Positions 1 through 12,199 of a stretch of DNA of 64,000 nt are shown here, in pieces (positions within the stretch are counted from its first letter, which is position 1; each line of letters starts with the position of its first letter). The translations under genes were made by a program, and so were the position numbers. The stretch spans positions 109,438,549 to 109,502,548 of the forward strand of contig CM043953.1 in assembly GCA_014529385.2 (NCBI GenBank), given 5' to 3'. This DNA is from Adiantum capillus-veneris. Taxonomy: Eukaryota; Streptophyta; Polypodiopsida; Polypodiales; Pteridaceae. Below the pieces are notes generated by a model. That model was given only the letters and a program-made list of their open reading frames with translations, was not told the origin of the DNA and ran no database searches.

Positions 1-501
1 AGCATTGCAACAAGGAAAAATCATCCTAAATCAAAACACATTTTCATGTGCCAAACACATTGTAACAATGCTTATATTCCTCTCCATCACAAACCTGAGG
101 TGGGTGAAAGAATGTGATGAGCATGTAGCCAAACAACATGCAATGCTTTACCAAGACCCAAATTTGATGAAAAACACAAACATTACCTATGCTCATCACA
201 TTATCCTAGCCTCCATGCTCGTGCCAAGTAAAGTTACCCTAGCTAAAGCTCGTAGGTGGAACTCCTAGATGAGCAATGTGGAACACATGGAGCACATTCC
301 ATGGAACATTCCTTCACTTGCACTTGTCCCTGCATCACAACTAAAGAAAAAAATTGAAGCGATGATGAACTCAAGCCTAACAAGAACTTGTCCCTAAACT
401 GAAACTAAGAAAATAAAAAAAAAGAAGCATTATTAGATCCAAGGCCAATGGACATTGAGCAAAAGGAGTCACACATTATCCACCTACAAAATCCAATCCT
501 A
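1..501. other. No gene recognised
   Basis: Only short open frames without a recognisable family occur here. The stretch probably belongs to the decayed gypsy element that becomes recognisable from about 502, but nothing upstream of the RNase H motif could be matched. Confidence 0.4.
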
Positions 502-2120
502 TAGATATATTGATAAACAAAGAAATTGACTTGCCAATGTATCCTAGGGTGGTGAGAGAAGAAGTTGGATTTAGAAGGATCCACACTTTTATTATGTGGT
601 TTGATGGAGCATACTAAAGGGTGATATAGAAAGTAGGTGGAGGAGTGGTGATACATGATCCACAAAGGTAAGGTGATCTTCTCCAAGGCTTATGATTTAG
701 AGGATAGTCACACGAATAATGAGGCAAAGTACTTAACTCTCCACTTGGCTTGAAGCATGTGTAGAGTTGGTATTTCTTGGCTTGTGTTCCAGGGTGATGC
801 ACTCTTGGTCACTAAGCAGATTTTGGGGCAATGGTAGGTAAAGAGGGATTCTCTTAAAAGTTGGTTTTTTTTCTATAAAAAATATGTTGAAGTTTTTTGA
901 AGCAGTGTAGTTCAAGCATGTCAAATGGGAACAAAATCAAGGAGCTGATCAAATGGCTAGTAGTCATGTGCAAAACATGTTGCAACTTTATATGTGGCAC
1001 AGACCACCTATGTAGGTAGAGAGACTCTGAAGAAAATTGATGATTTTTTGAGTACAAGTCTATGTTCCAAAGATCTATCCAAGCTACAAAGGAGGAGGAT
1101 TGTTCAAAAGGCTCGCAAGCTCACTTTGATACGGGAAGATTTGATGACTTATGGTCGAGATGGAGTGCTGCGAAAGGTCCTCTACAAAGAGGAAATCGGT
1201 ATGGTTTTGGAGCAATGTCATAAAGAAATCACGCATCAAGGTAAATATCAGGTACTTTTTTCCATTCTTAGATTTGGTTTTTGGTGCCATCTATAGTACA
1301 AGACATGCACTATGGGTGCAAAGCATGCCAAGAGTGCCAAACCATGGGTGAGCAACAATTGGTAGTATAATCACAAGGGGCTATTATAACTCAAAATACA
1401 TTTGAGAAATGGGCTTGGATGCTATTGGTCCACTACCCAAATCAGTGAGCGATGAGAAGTATATAATGGTGGCCATTGACTATCTTACCAGGAGGGTCGA
1501 GACAAAAGCGGTAAGGGAGGTAGATGCTCACATAGTGGCTCAGTTTGTTTTTTATTGTATTTGTTGTTGATTTGGAGTGCCTTGGGTGCTAATATCTGAT
1601 GGATAGATTGTCAAAATTCTCACCAAGTATGTGTACATATAGGTGGAAGCATGCGAGGCTAATCTTGACAAGTGATTTTGGGCTTATAGGACATCTCATA
1701 AAGTTACTACCAGCTTTATACCGTGTGAGTTGATTGATGGTAAAGAGGCTATGTTGTCTGCACATGTCTAGTTGAGGACAATAAAGGGTATGTGGCATGT
1801 CGATATATCTCACTAGTAGGACATGATTACTTGCCTCGAAGCTTTGAATATGGACAGGGAAGCTGCAATGAACTTCTATGTGAAGCAACAAGACAAGAGG
1901 ATGATGAAGTTCAACCAACATTTTTTAAAGAAGCAAATAGAGAAAAGAAATCTTGTGATGAAGTATGAGAGTTACCTTAACTTTAACTTCCAAAATAAGT
2001 TCAAGAAGAAATGGATAGGGCCATACAAAGTTGATCAAGTTTCCCAATGGTACCTACCAACTGGTGAGGTTAAATGGTAAGCGTCTCAAACACTGGGTCA
2101 ATGGTGTGTGTCTCAAGCTG
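502..2120 (+). pseudogene. Decayed Tat-type Ty3/gypsy fragment: archaeal-type RNase H, integrase, integrase C-terminus
   Basis: Scattered frames align in order with the Tat element at 8788-17732. Around 573-600 the reading FDGAY and around 709-750 SHTNNEAKYLTL match FDGSY and SNNEAEYATL of that element's second (archaeal-type) RNase H, and 795-830 gives GDALLVTKQILG. The frame 994-1296 corresponds to the integrase zinc-binding region, 1410-1610 to the integrase core (LDAIGPLP, AIDYL, LISDG), and 1823-2080 to the C-terminal region that ends in a KKKWIGPYKV motif. Many stops and frameshifts separate these blocks, so this is a dead copy. No LTR was found for it; gag and RT are missing or lie before the window. 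Confidence 0.8.
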
Positions 2121-4316
<2,196 letters not shown>

Positions 4317-4321
4317 GAATG

Positions 4322-4580
4322 TTTTGGGTTTCAAGCCCTACCCGTGGGAACATGCCCTTGTGGCATGTAGATAGGGCAGTCAAAAGTTAAGTTTTTGCAT
4401 GTCAAAAAGCTTCTCTATATATGTAAAAGGGTTTCTTTGAATAATATAGTCTTAATTTTGTCTTGTGAATTGACTCTCTCTCTCTCTCTCTCTCTCTCAT
4501 TATCATCTCTACCCTTTTCATGCTATCAACAGCTGCACCATGGCTCGCCTTCACCCACCATAGCCGGGATAACCCCATCA
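4322..4580 (+). repeat. 5' LTR of the gag-only copia element
   Basis: About 259 bp, nearly identical to 6270-6546 apart from substitutions and the length of the internal (TC)n tract. The expected TG start has become TT; the copy at 6270 keeps TG. It ends in CATCA, directly before the PBS. Confidence 0.9.
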
Positions 4581-4582
4581 TA

Positions 4583-4594
4583 TGGTATTAGAGC
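4583..4594 (+). promoter_or_regulatory. Primer binding site, initiator-Met tRNA
   Basis: TGGTATTAGAGC lies two bases after the LTR. It matches the common plant TGGTATCAGAGC primer site complementary to the 3' end of initiator tRNA-Met, with one substitution. Confidence 0.85.
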
Positions 4595-5157
4595 CCAATC
4601 AGCCTAAGGGCCTATGCTCAAAAAGCTTCATGAGAGTGACCGCTTGCGGAGGAGATAGACACTTCATCAACCTACATAGACATGGTCATAACCAGCATCA
4701 AGAGGGTCGCCCTAGCCTAAGACCCAAATTTTGACAGATGCTCATCTGCTTACTCGGCACCTACTGCCCACTGTGAGTGGTTTTCCCATCGCGCCACTGT
4801 CATTTGCGCTACTACCTCATTACAGAGTTTGAAGGTTTTTGATTTCACACTTTATTTAATTGTCCAACCTTGTTTAGCCCCTTCAAGAGGTCATTCACAC
4901 CCTCGCAACATCTTATTCACACCTTTCGTACTCGATGCTGAGAGTAGCACACTAGCTAGTGGTTTTGAAGGCTTATTTTTCAAGCTCAAAATTGCGAATT
5001 CTAGATTTGTAGAAAATTAACAAACCTTGGTTTGGAGCATAATCCAAACAATAGCAAAGCAAAAGGTATCTTAAAAACGACTCGCATTTTTCTAATAGTG
5101 GTGTGGAAAACATATTCGATAGTAGTCTTCAACATCAAGCTCTTTTTTTGGTTCACT

Positions 5158-6000
5158 ATGGGATCAAAAGTGGATAAATTCAACGGATCTGGCTCCCACA
5201 CTTGAAAAAACAACGTGAAAGGCTATCTTATGCGAAAAATTTACGGAGTTTTGTGAAGCCGCTATCAATCAACGAAGTAGGTACATCGACGGGTGTTACC
5301 AAGGCATTATCTACCAAGCAACAACACAAGGACAAGCAAGCATTAGGTATTATTTTGACATGTTTGGAAGATGATTTTATTCATCATCTAAATGACGTGC
5401 AATCGTCAAATGTTGCATGGGTGGAATTAGAGAAAATATTTGGTCCTAAAGCCAAATACTCCAAAATGAGCCTTAAAATGGAGCTATATGCTCTTTCCAT
5501 GCGTGATGATAAGAATATTGCAGCTTTAGATAACACACTAAAAATAATTCATACTCAGCTAATTTATGTTGAATCCCCTGTGCCAGATGAAGATCTTATA
5601 GATATTTTTCTTAATAGCCTACCTGCACAATTTCATCAAAATGTAACTATGTTAAAGGAGAAGGATCCGCTGCCTTCTTTGAACGATATTGTTAATTCAT
5701 TGCAAGAAGAAAAAAAGGTACCATGTGTTAGTTCTGCCATACCTAGTGCATATGTAGCCCATGGTTTCACTTTGACTGCAACTTCAACCAAGCCTACTAC
5801 CAGCACTCAACCTTGTGCAAAATATGTGGTTGCAACAATCATCATACCAAGGATTGTTTTAGAAAAATCCTTGCATCCAATGTGGAAAGACCAATCATCC
5901 TTCAAGTAAATGTTTTCAGAAGAATAACGATAGATCAACATGGTTGAAAGTGATGAAGATGGTGAAGCACCAATGCTTCTCGTAGATAGTGATGTCTTGT
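5158..6000 (+). pseudogene. Copia-type Gag with two zinc knuckles, lightly broken
   Basis: Begins at ATG 5158 (MGSKVDKFNGSGSHT). A TGA follows at 5203-5205 where related Gags have Trp, and a frameshift lies near the A-run at about 5235. The main frame 5202-5909 then carries the copia Gag-polypeptide region (UBN2 type), including the ILTCLEDDF, WVELEKIFG and LNSLPAQFHQNV blocks. Its end shifts frame: at about 5813 a CCHC knuckle CKICGCNNHHTKDC reads in one frame, and at about 5872 a second knuckle CIQCGKTNHPSSKC reads in another. Gag would form the virus-like particle and bind element RNA. A short tail ends near 6000 with no protease motif. The element looks recently active but is now broken by few changes. 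Confidence 0.85.
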
Positions 6001-6257
6001 AGTTTTTATTAGGTTTCCTTTAATGTCAATCATTTGTTAATAAAATGTACGGGTTATAGAAACTGCAACACATCAATGGTAAGACCACCCTTTTATGTTT
6101 GGTTCTGAGTTTTGGTTTCACTCACATTGATTGTTGTTTGAGGGAAGTGCATACACACACACCTATGTTTTTGTCAAGGGGGGGCTTCTACTCGTAGTTT
6201 CAGGTGATTGAACTCTACCATGGTCTGTATCAAGTTCATAGTTAGTGGTTTGGGCTT

Positions 6258-6268
6258 GAGGGGGGGAG
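6258..6268 (+). promoter_or_regulatory. Polypurine tract of the gag-only copia element
   Basis: GAGGGGGGGAG lies immediately before the 3' LTR, the expected site of plus-strand DNA priming. Confidence 0.8.
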
Positions 6269-6269
6269 T

Positions 6270-6419
6270 TGTTGGGTTTCAAGCCCTACCCATGGGAACA
6301 TGCCCTTATGGCATGCAGATAAGGTCAGTCAAAAGTTAAGTTTTTGCATGGCTAAATGATTCTCTATATATGTAAAAGGGTTTCTTTGAATAATATAGCA
6401 TTAATTTTGTCTTGTGAAT

Positions 6420-6465
<46 letters not shown>

Positions 6466-6546
6466 ATCATCTCTGCCCTCTGCACGCTATCACAACAACT
6501 GCACCATGGCTCGCCTTCACCCACCATAGCCAGGATAACCCCATCA
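6270..6546 (+). repeat. 3' LTR of the gag-only copia element
   Basis: Starts TGTTGGG and ends CATCA. It is about 277 bp, longer than the 5' copy because of its longer (TC)n run at 6424-6462. The target duplication GAATG follows. Confidence 0.9.
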
Positions 6547-6551
6547 GAATG

Positions 6552-6998
6552 ACCTGCACGGGTGAGACATTGGTATCTTACCTTGGCTTTTCCTGAACAC
6601 CCGATGCGCCACAAAAGAGGCATGGAACCTAAAGTGATATGGTTGGTTTTGATTTTCTACCACATGTTGGTATTTGCAATCGTTTCAGAGTTTGGGTTCA
6701 TTGAGGGAGGTGAAGCAGCATCGGCTTATGTTTGACTCAGGTAAGCTAGAGATGTTCTGGCTCACTCCCTGCGAAGTGAAATTCTCTTTGTTCATAGTAG
6801 GAGCACAAGTGGATGGGTGGAATGGTGAATCCCTACACAAGGTTCAGTGCTTCTACTAGTCATTTATATTTTGAAGTTATGGAATACCCAAATTTTGCTA
6901 TTGCATTAATTCATGGTTTGCCTGTTTCATTTAGAGGTGGCATTTAAGATCCTCTTTTGTCATTCTCCTGTGTCTCTATGCACTCCATTTCACCCTCC

Positions 6999-7045
<47 letters not shown>

Positions 7046-8207
7046 CATCATGCGATATACACATATTCATCCTCCACTCGATCATTTTTTGAGTATGCTT
7101 TTATTCATACACATTTAGGGGTAGCACTAGTCGCTATGTACCTCTAGATGCAGTGTGGCTCATGGTTTAAATCCCATGCTAGGTCGGGTTTGAGAATGCC
7201 TTCTCTATGCAAACGCTTTTGTAAATTTGATGTATATTGAAATTGTATAAAAGTGTAAATTTTATAATATTTGCATAAACCTCTGAGGAGGGGTATCTCT
7301 CACCTCGTATTAGAGCCTAAGCTTATGGGAATAGCTTGAAGCTTGATACTAGTTAGTGATACATCATGCATGCATTCATGAATGCTGTTTGGAAGAGAAT
7401 ACCGCATTTATGAGTGACATTGATTGATGATATATACTTGAATTATCTTCTTGTGTGGACTTGCATGGTATTGGGTCACAATGAATTGATTGGAGTGTCA
7501 AATAGGTGTATTAATGATTTTGAAATTTTTGTTTTGTAGTTAGAAATGGCTCTAAGGTGACGTCAGAATGCTTTAGCTAGGGAGACAAAGTTTTGGCCAT
7601 AATATTCAACAACATGGCAACCAGATTACCAAGGGATGTAAGGGAACTCTTTTATCTTGATATCGGGACCAAAGTATTAACAATACTAGATACCACAACT
7701 TATTGGAAGAGTGTTGACCATAGCTACCTTACTTGTAATGAAGAACTTTTTGTCAATTCTTTATCTATATTGATGATAGCCCAAAGGATCTGTTTGCTAA
7801 CGTGAGGCTACTTCAACTTAGGATGTGGAAAAGCCTAGGAGACATGTACTATTAACTAGCAATGCATACAAAGATGCTTAGGATTGCTGAAATTGCCAAG
7901 AAATTTGAAGCACTTGCTATCATCATAGAGAAGGAAATATTAGAAGATAACTATAGACCACAGTGTTGTATGAGAGGTCTAAGTGAATTTCTAGTGTTGA
8001 TGAGAGTTAAGAGGGTATCTAGAGAGTTAGCTTCACAACATGTGTAATATTATAAGCAACCATAAAAATCAAATTTTGATGAATAATAGCGTAGACTCAA
8101 TTTTGGTATCTATGTGTACTAAATCGTCTCTCTGTGTTTTGTTTTTAGATGGATCGCCTTAATCGTCTAAATAAACTCCCAAGTAACTTTGTGAGAAATT
8201 TCTTTTG
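6552..8207 (+). other. Intergenic, unidentified short frames and a (TC)n tract
   Basis: Open frames at 6674-6859, 7593-7805 and 7862-8047 show no recognised family. They could be worn pieces of the same unidentified ORF that becomes clearer after 8208. The start (about 6552-6680) resembles 28975-29090, suggesting a dispersed repeat into which the copia element inserted. Confidence 0.4.
7002..7043. repeat. (TC)n microsatellite
   Basis: About 42 bp of uninterrupted TC dinucleotides. Confidence 0.97.
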
Positions 8208-8787
8208 CAACTATGTTGTTGGGTTCATTATTTGCTGGGGAGTTGAAGTACTTTGAACTTCAAAGAGGACGAGATATTATCTTGTTTCAAATTCCAACAT
8301 ACCATGAGAATTGTATGTTGATGCCCAATGTGAACACCGAGCACAAGTACTTGTTAAATACATGGATGATCCACAACTTTGGGTTAAGGAAAATCTTCAG
8401 GAAGGTGACATTTAAGCTCAAAGATACATACTTCCTACATTAATCTATGCTCACTTTTGGAATTACCCAATCAAAACATTGTTCTTCACAAGAAATCCCT
8501 CAGGCACAACGAAAGATATGGCTTTTGTGGAGAAGGTCATATTTAGAGTTTAGAAGAATTCAAACAATGGAAACTGATCCTCTACGTACCTCAAGACTGG
8601 TTTAGCAAAGTATGTGGCCCTATTCTTAAGTAAATTCTATGGCCCTATTCTTAAGTGCAATTCTCACAATGTCATTATCACTTTTGATGAATATGGGAAG
8701 CCAATATGTGTTTGGGACTTTGCTCAATCATATCTTATGGTAATAAACCCAAGAGAGTATTTATATAGGGAAGACGTAAACAAATGT
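8208..8787 (+). pseudogene. Unidentified ORF remnant, left part, interrupted by the Tat element
   Basis: Family not recognised. A coherent protein can be followed through several frames. The frame 8213-8443 opens with GELKYFELQRGRDI. The overlapping frame from about 8355 reads YMDDPQLWVKENLQ and, further on, TLIYAHFWNYPIKTLF. From about 8570 the reading WKLILYVPQDWFSKVCGPIL leads into FDEYGKPICVWDFAQSYL at about 8690. A 27-bp tandem duplication (8611-8663, repeating the GPIL-K block) disturbs the frame. The frame reaches 8787 and continues, in frame, at 17733 on the other side of the Tat element. It could be a host gene or an old transposon gene. Confidence 0.5.
8611..8663 (+). repeat. Short tandem duplication, about 27 bp x 2
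   Basis: The block TATGTGGCCCTATTCTTAAG plus seven bases at 8611-8637 is followed by a near copy at 8638-8663. It lies inside the unidentified ORF and breaks its frame. Confidence 0.85.
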
Positions 8788-9907
8788 TGTTAGGAGTTTT
8801 TTGGAAGAAGTGATTGCACATATGTACATACCCATGCATGGTGCATCGAATAAAGGATTGCCCATTTTCCAGAGCTAAGTGGTTAGGTGGGGCCCACATA
8901 TGTACAGGTAGGACAACATGTACATAGTGCATCGATTTTCATCGTCACTAGTATCAGTGTGTTTTTTCTATAATAATGAGGAGTTGGTAGCGCTTAAAAC
9001 TTCTCGAGGAAGCTATCCGCAGGCCGACGACATGAGGTAAGCAGGTGCCGTCAGATGGCATCTAGTGGCGTCAGGAGGTCAAATGGGGTCAATACTTGCA
9101 CGTGGGTAAGCGAGGACACAACGTGGGTGTTTTCTTGTGATGATTATGCAGAAAGGTCATCATGAGGACTATATTTTGGGGGCCACTTCATGTGGTTGCG
9201 GGATGCATTATTGGAAAAAGCTGAGTGCCAGGTGTGCGGATGATGCAAAAAGGTAACAAAAATGTATTGCATGGCCAGTTTTTGGCATGTTCGGGGTCCG
9301 TTTGAGGTCAACTAAAAGGCCAAAGGTGCCCAAGGGATAAAGTGAAGTGTGGACACTAAAAAACCTAAGAAAAAGACCAGAAAAACGTGGAGAGAAGAGG
9401 AGGAACAACCGTAACTGAGTTTTTGCTGTTTTTGGAGCTCATCCGAGGTCGGATTTGAGCACTTTGACATTGTAGACTGGGGTTTTGGGCTGTTCCGGAC
9501 ACGATGGCACTGTCCATTTTGCCAAATTTCTCACTATATTTTTGCTGTTGTGGTTGTGTAAGTTTCTCCTGTGAGCAAAGCCTCTGTTCAAATTTGTGAC
9601 TGTATCTGGCATATTTCATCCATATTGTGTGAGCTATTTGCCCAATTGGTGTTGGCCCAAGATCACCTAAACATCATAAATTATCCTCTTTTGAGCTGAG
9701 TTATTTGGGTGTGTGTGTGTGTGTGTGTCTGTGTTGAGTGGAAAAATGGATAGTCTCTCCCCTCTCACTCCATCGGTGTGTTCCCTATCTCGGCCAGGTG
9801 GATTGTGTAAGCCGAGTGGTGCCCCATAGTGTGTGTGTGTGTATCATCCCAAGAGTGTGTGTCGGGTGATTAATAGAGGCATTGTGTGTGTTTCCAACCC
9901 GCTCACA
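8788..9907 (+). repeat. 5' LTR of the Tat element
   Basis: Begins TGTTAGGAG and ends CTCACA. It is about 1,120 bp and aligns along its whole length with 16592-17732, with many substitutions and small indels. It contains short TG runs at 9709-9728 and 9832-9842. After it comes TTCTTTTGGTGCCCCC, whose TGGTGCCCCC could be the primer site; I could not assign the tRNA. Confidence 0.9.
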
Positions 9908-9957
9908 TTCTTTTGGTGCCCCCAATGAGGATCTTCTTCGAGTACCTTCAGCTTCGG

Positions 9958-10013
9958 GATTACAGGTTGCAGATTACAGATTACAGGTTATAGGTTACAA
10001 GTTACAAGTTACA
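9958..10013 (+). repeat. Heptanucleotide array in the Tat leader, 8 x 7 bp
   Basis: Eight head-to-tail heptamers of the form RRTTACA (GATTACA, GGTTGCA, GATTACA, GATTACA, GGTTATA, GGTTACA, AGTTACA, AGTTACA) start 50 bp after the 5' LTR, in the untranslated leader where packaging or dimerisation signals usually lie. Confidence 0.9.
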
Positions 10014-10970
10014 GGGACATGTGCAGGTACTGGTGAGTCACAACGGTACAGGTAGCTGGAGTAGAGTCATACAGTGGCAAGTGGGAGTCAGTTGCAATTG
10101 CTGTGGGTATGTCTCATTTGGCACCTGTTTAAGCGCATTGTCTTGTACTATACATTACTTGTGGATACTGCCATTGTATGCCTTTGTGGAGCCATACTTG
10201 GTTTTTCTGGCAGTCCCATCCATTTTTGAGACTTGACTATACAAGATTTTCATAAGCTTTTATGAGAGAGTCGATAGCGTGAGGTTTTATTGAGCTGGGT
10301 GATTCTCAAATGTGAGATCCTTTCGGTGATACAGGTGGCTGGAGCACCCTTTTTGTGACCTCGCCATAGGCTATGTACTAGTGATTCCTACTTGATTCTC
10401 ATGTTCTATGTACTAGTGATTCCTACTTGATTCTTGGGTTCTATTGCTGGTAGGTTATGCATACTTATACAGTCTATATTTTGGGTTCTTATTGCTCTAA
10501 TTCTGGGAAAACTATACCAAAATTTTTCCAAGTTGTGATGGCTGGTTTTTTTGGTCTTTGAGTCATTTATGCTGTTATATTGCTGAAATTTTTGGCAAAA
10601 TCAGAGGATAAGTCACGTGTGCCTTCTTGGGAGCTGCATGGTTGGCTTTAATGGATGATCAAAATGGACCTCAATTCACTCCTTTTCATTTAACACAAAG
10701 AATCCAAATAAATGTTCATGTGTCCAGGAAGAATTTTTTCCAGTAGCACATAGTCTTTATGTTTGGGCCAAGAAAATTAAGAGAGATACTGGAATGCCCT
10801 TTCCCTATTATAATTTTAATGATTAACTATAAAAACTCATTTGATGTGCATGTGTTTGTCCTTATCTAAAGTTGAGCTCCATCAAAGTTTCTGGGGATTG
10901 GGTTAGTAAAAAGTTTGGGTTCTTGCACGTGTGTTAGAAGGGTTCTCAACGCATTGAAACTTGGGTAGCC
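10014..10970 (+). other. Untranslated leader of the Tat element
   Basis: No coding match was found between the heptamer array and the gag start. It contains a perfectly spaced 35-bp tandem duplication at 10371-10405 and 10406-10440. Tat elements often have long leaders or an extra ORF here; no convincing ORF is visible. Confidence 0.6.
10371..10440 (+). repeat. 35-bp tandem duplication
   Basis: CTATGTACTAGTGATTCCTA and the 15 bases after it occur twice in a row with a few differences near the end of the unit. Confidence 0.9.
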
Positions 10971-11931
10971 ATGGCTTTCTCTTATCTGGATTTTCATGGA
11001 AGAAGTGATGAAGATGTGAAAGACTTTTTGGAAAAGATGAAAGTTACCTACATTAGCAATCAGATTCATGATCCTGCATAGATGTTACGTCTTCTCCAAA
11101 TCTGTTTGAAGAGTGATGCATGAGTTTGGTCCAAAGCATTTGAAGAGGAGTTGTGTACGGATGATCCACCTGTGAGATTAAGTTGGGACAATCTAAGGCA
11201 TGGATTGAAAGTGGAATTTGTGAAGACAAAAGATCCTGACAAAGTGTGGCAAGAAGTACAGGGTTTGGTGCAAAGGGAAGGTGAGCCAGTAGATGCTTAC
11301 ATACGTAAGTTTTCAATGGCATGGGAGAGGATGTGCAAGGCCTTATCACCACAGGTACCCCGACCTGACATGATGAAGAAGGACAGGTTCTTGGCTGGTC
11401 TTTGGGAGAATATACGTTGGAGATTGGAACTAAGGAAGCCTAGGACATACGAAGATGCACTAGAGGTAGTGAGGAACAAATAGTGGAAACTGAGAAGAAC
11501 GACTCAGCTAGGAGTAGAGTCTTCACCCAGAAGGTCTGAGTTTCAGCCTATGGATTCTTTGCAAGGTCGCATACCAAGCGTTTATCATGAACCAGTGGTT
11601 TCTGTTACTCCTCAGGTTATGCCTACAGTGGTCACTACAACATTGTAAGATGATGGGCTAAGGGAAGACATGAGGCAAGTGGTAGATTTAATGAAGAATC
11701 TTAGCCTAAACATGCTAGGTAATGTGGGAAATAATCAAGGTTCAGGGAGGTTTGCAAATCAGCCAGGAGGTGAAGAAAGACCCAGGAATGGTGTTGGACA
11801 AAGCAATGGTAGGTTCTGAAGGCAGACACCCACATGTTATACTTGTGGAGAGTTGGGCCACATCAGCCCGCAATGTGATAAGCTACCAAGGATGGGGGGA
11901 GACATGTATCCATTTCCAAGACAGGTGCTAA
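10971..11931 (+). pseudogene. Tat element Gag (capsid and zinc knuckle), broken
   Basis: ATG 10971 opens MAFSYLDFHGRSDEDVKDFL, a typical gypsy Gag start. Stops follow near 11080 and 11120. The frame 11151-11483 holds the retrotransposon gag core (DKVWQEVQGLVQREGEPVDA, then FSMAWERMCKAL). After more stops, a canonical zinc knuckle CYTCGELGHISPQC reads at about 11838-11880. Gag would assemble the particle and bind genomic RNA. At least five disruptions make this copy inactive. Confidence 0.85.
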
Positions 11932-12199
11932 CTAGGACAAATGATTATGGCATTGAAATTAAGGGAGAAGAAGGAACCAATGGATTAACCCATGAGGAAA
12001 AGGGAAAGACAAAAGTGATAAGTGTAGTCACCTTGGAGAAGGCATCAAAGCTAGAGGATACGTTAATGATGCCTATTGGGAAGAGGACCACACAGGATAA
12101 GGAAGGAAGAAATGCCCCAAGTCCTAGTAAGAATAAGGGAAAGAGCCATGAAGGCGAGGATGTCAAGGCCAATAGGAAAATAAGGGCTCGTTGCAAGTT

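Larger units (their letters stand above)
4317..6551 (+). mobile_element. Short non-autonomous Ty1/copia-type LTR retrotransposon carrying only gag
   Basis: Boundaries are set by a pair of direct repeats (4322-4580 and 6270-6546), by the 5-bp target duplication GAATG at 4317-4321 and 6547-6551, by an initiator-Met PBS beginning 4583 and by a G-rich polypurine tract at 6258-6268. The body is only about 2.2 kb. It holds one gag gene with two zinc knuckles and no protease, integrase or reverse transcriptase. The layout fits the plant class described as TR-GAG (terminal-repeat retrotransposons with a GAG domain), which must borrow Pol from an autonomous relative. A pol deletion after insertion is the alternative, but no pol scar is visible. 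Confidence 0.88.
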
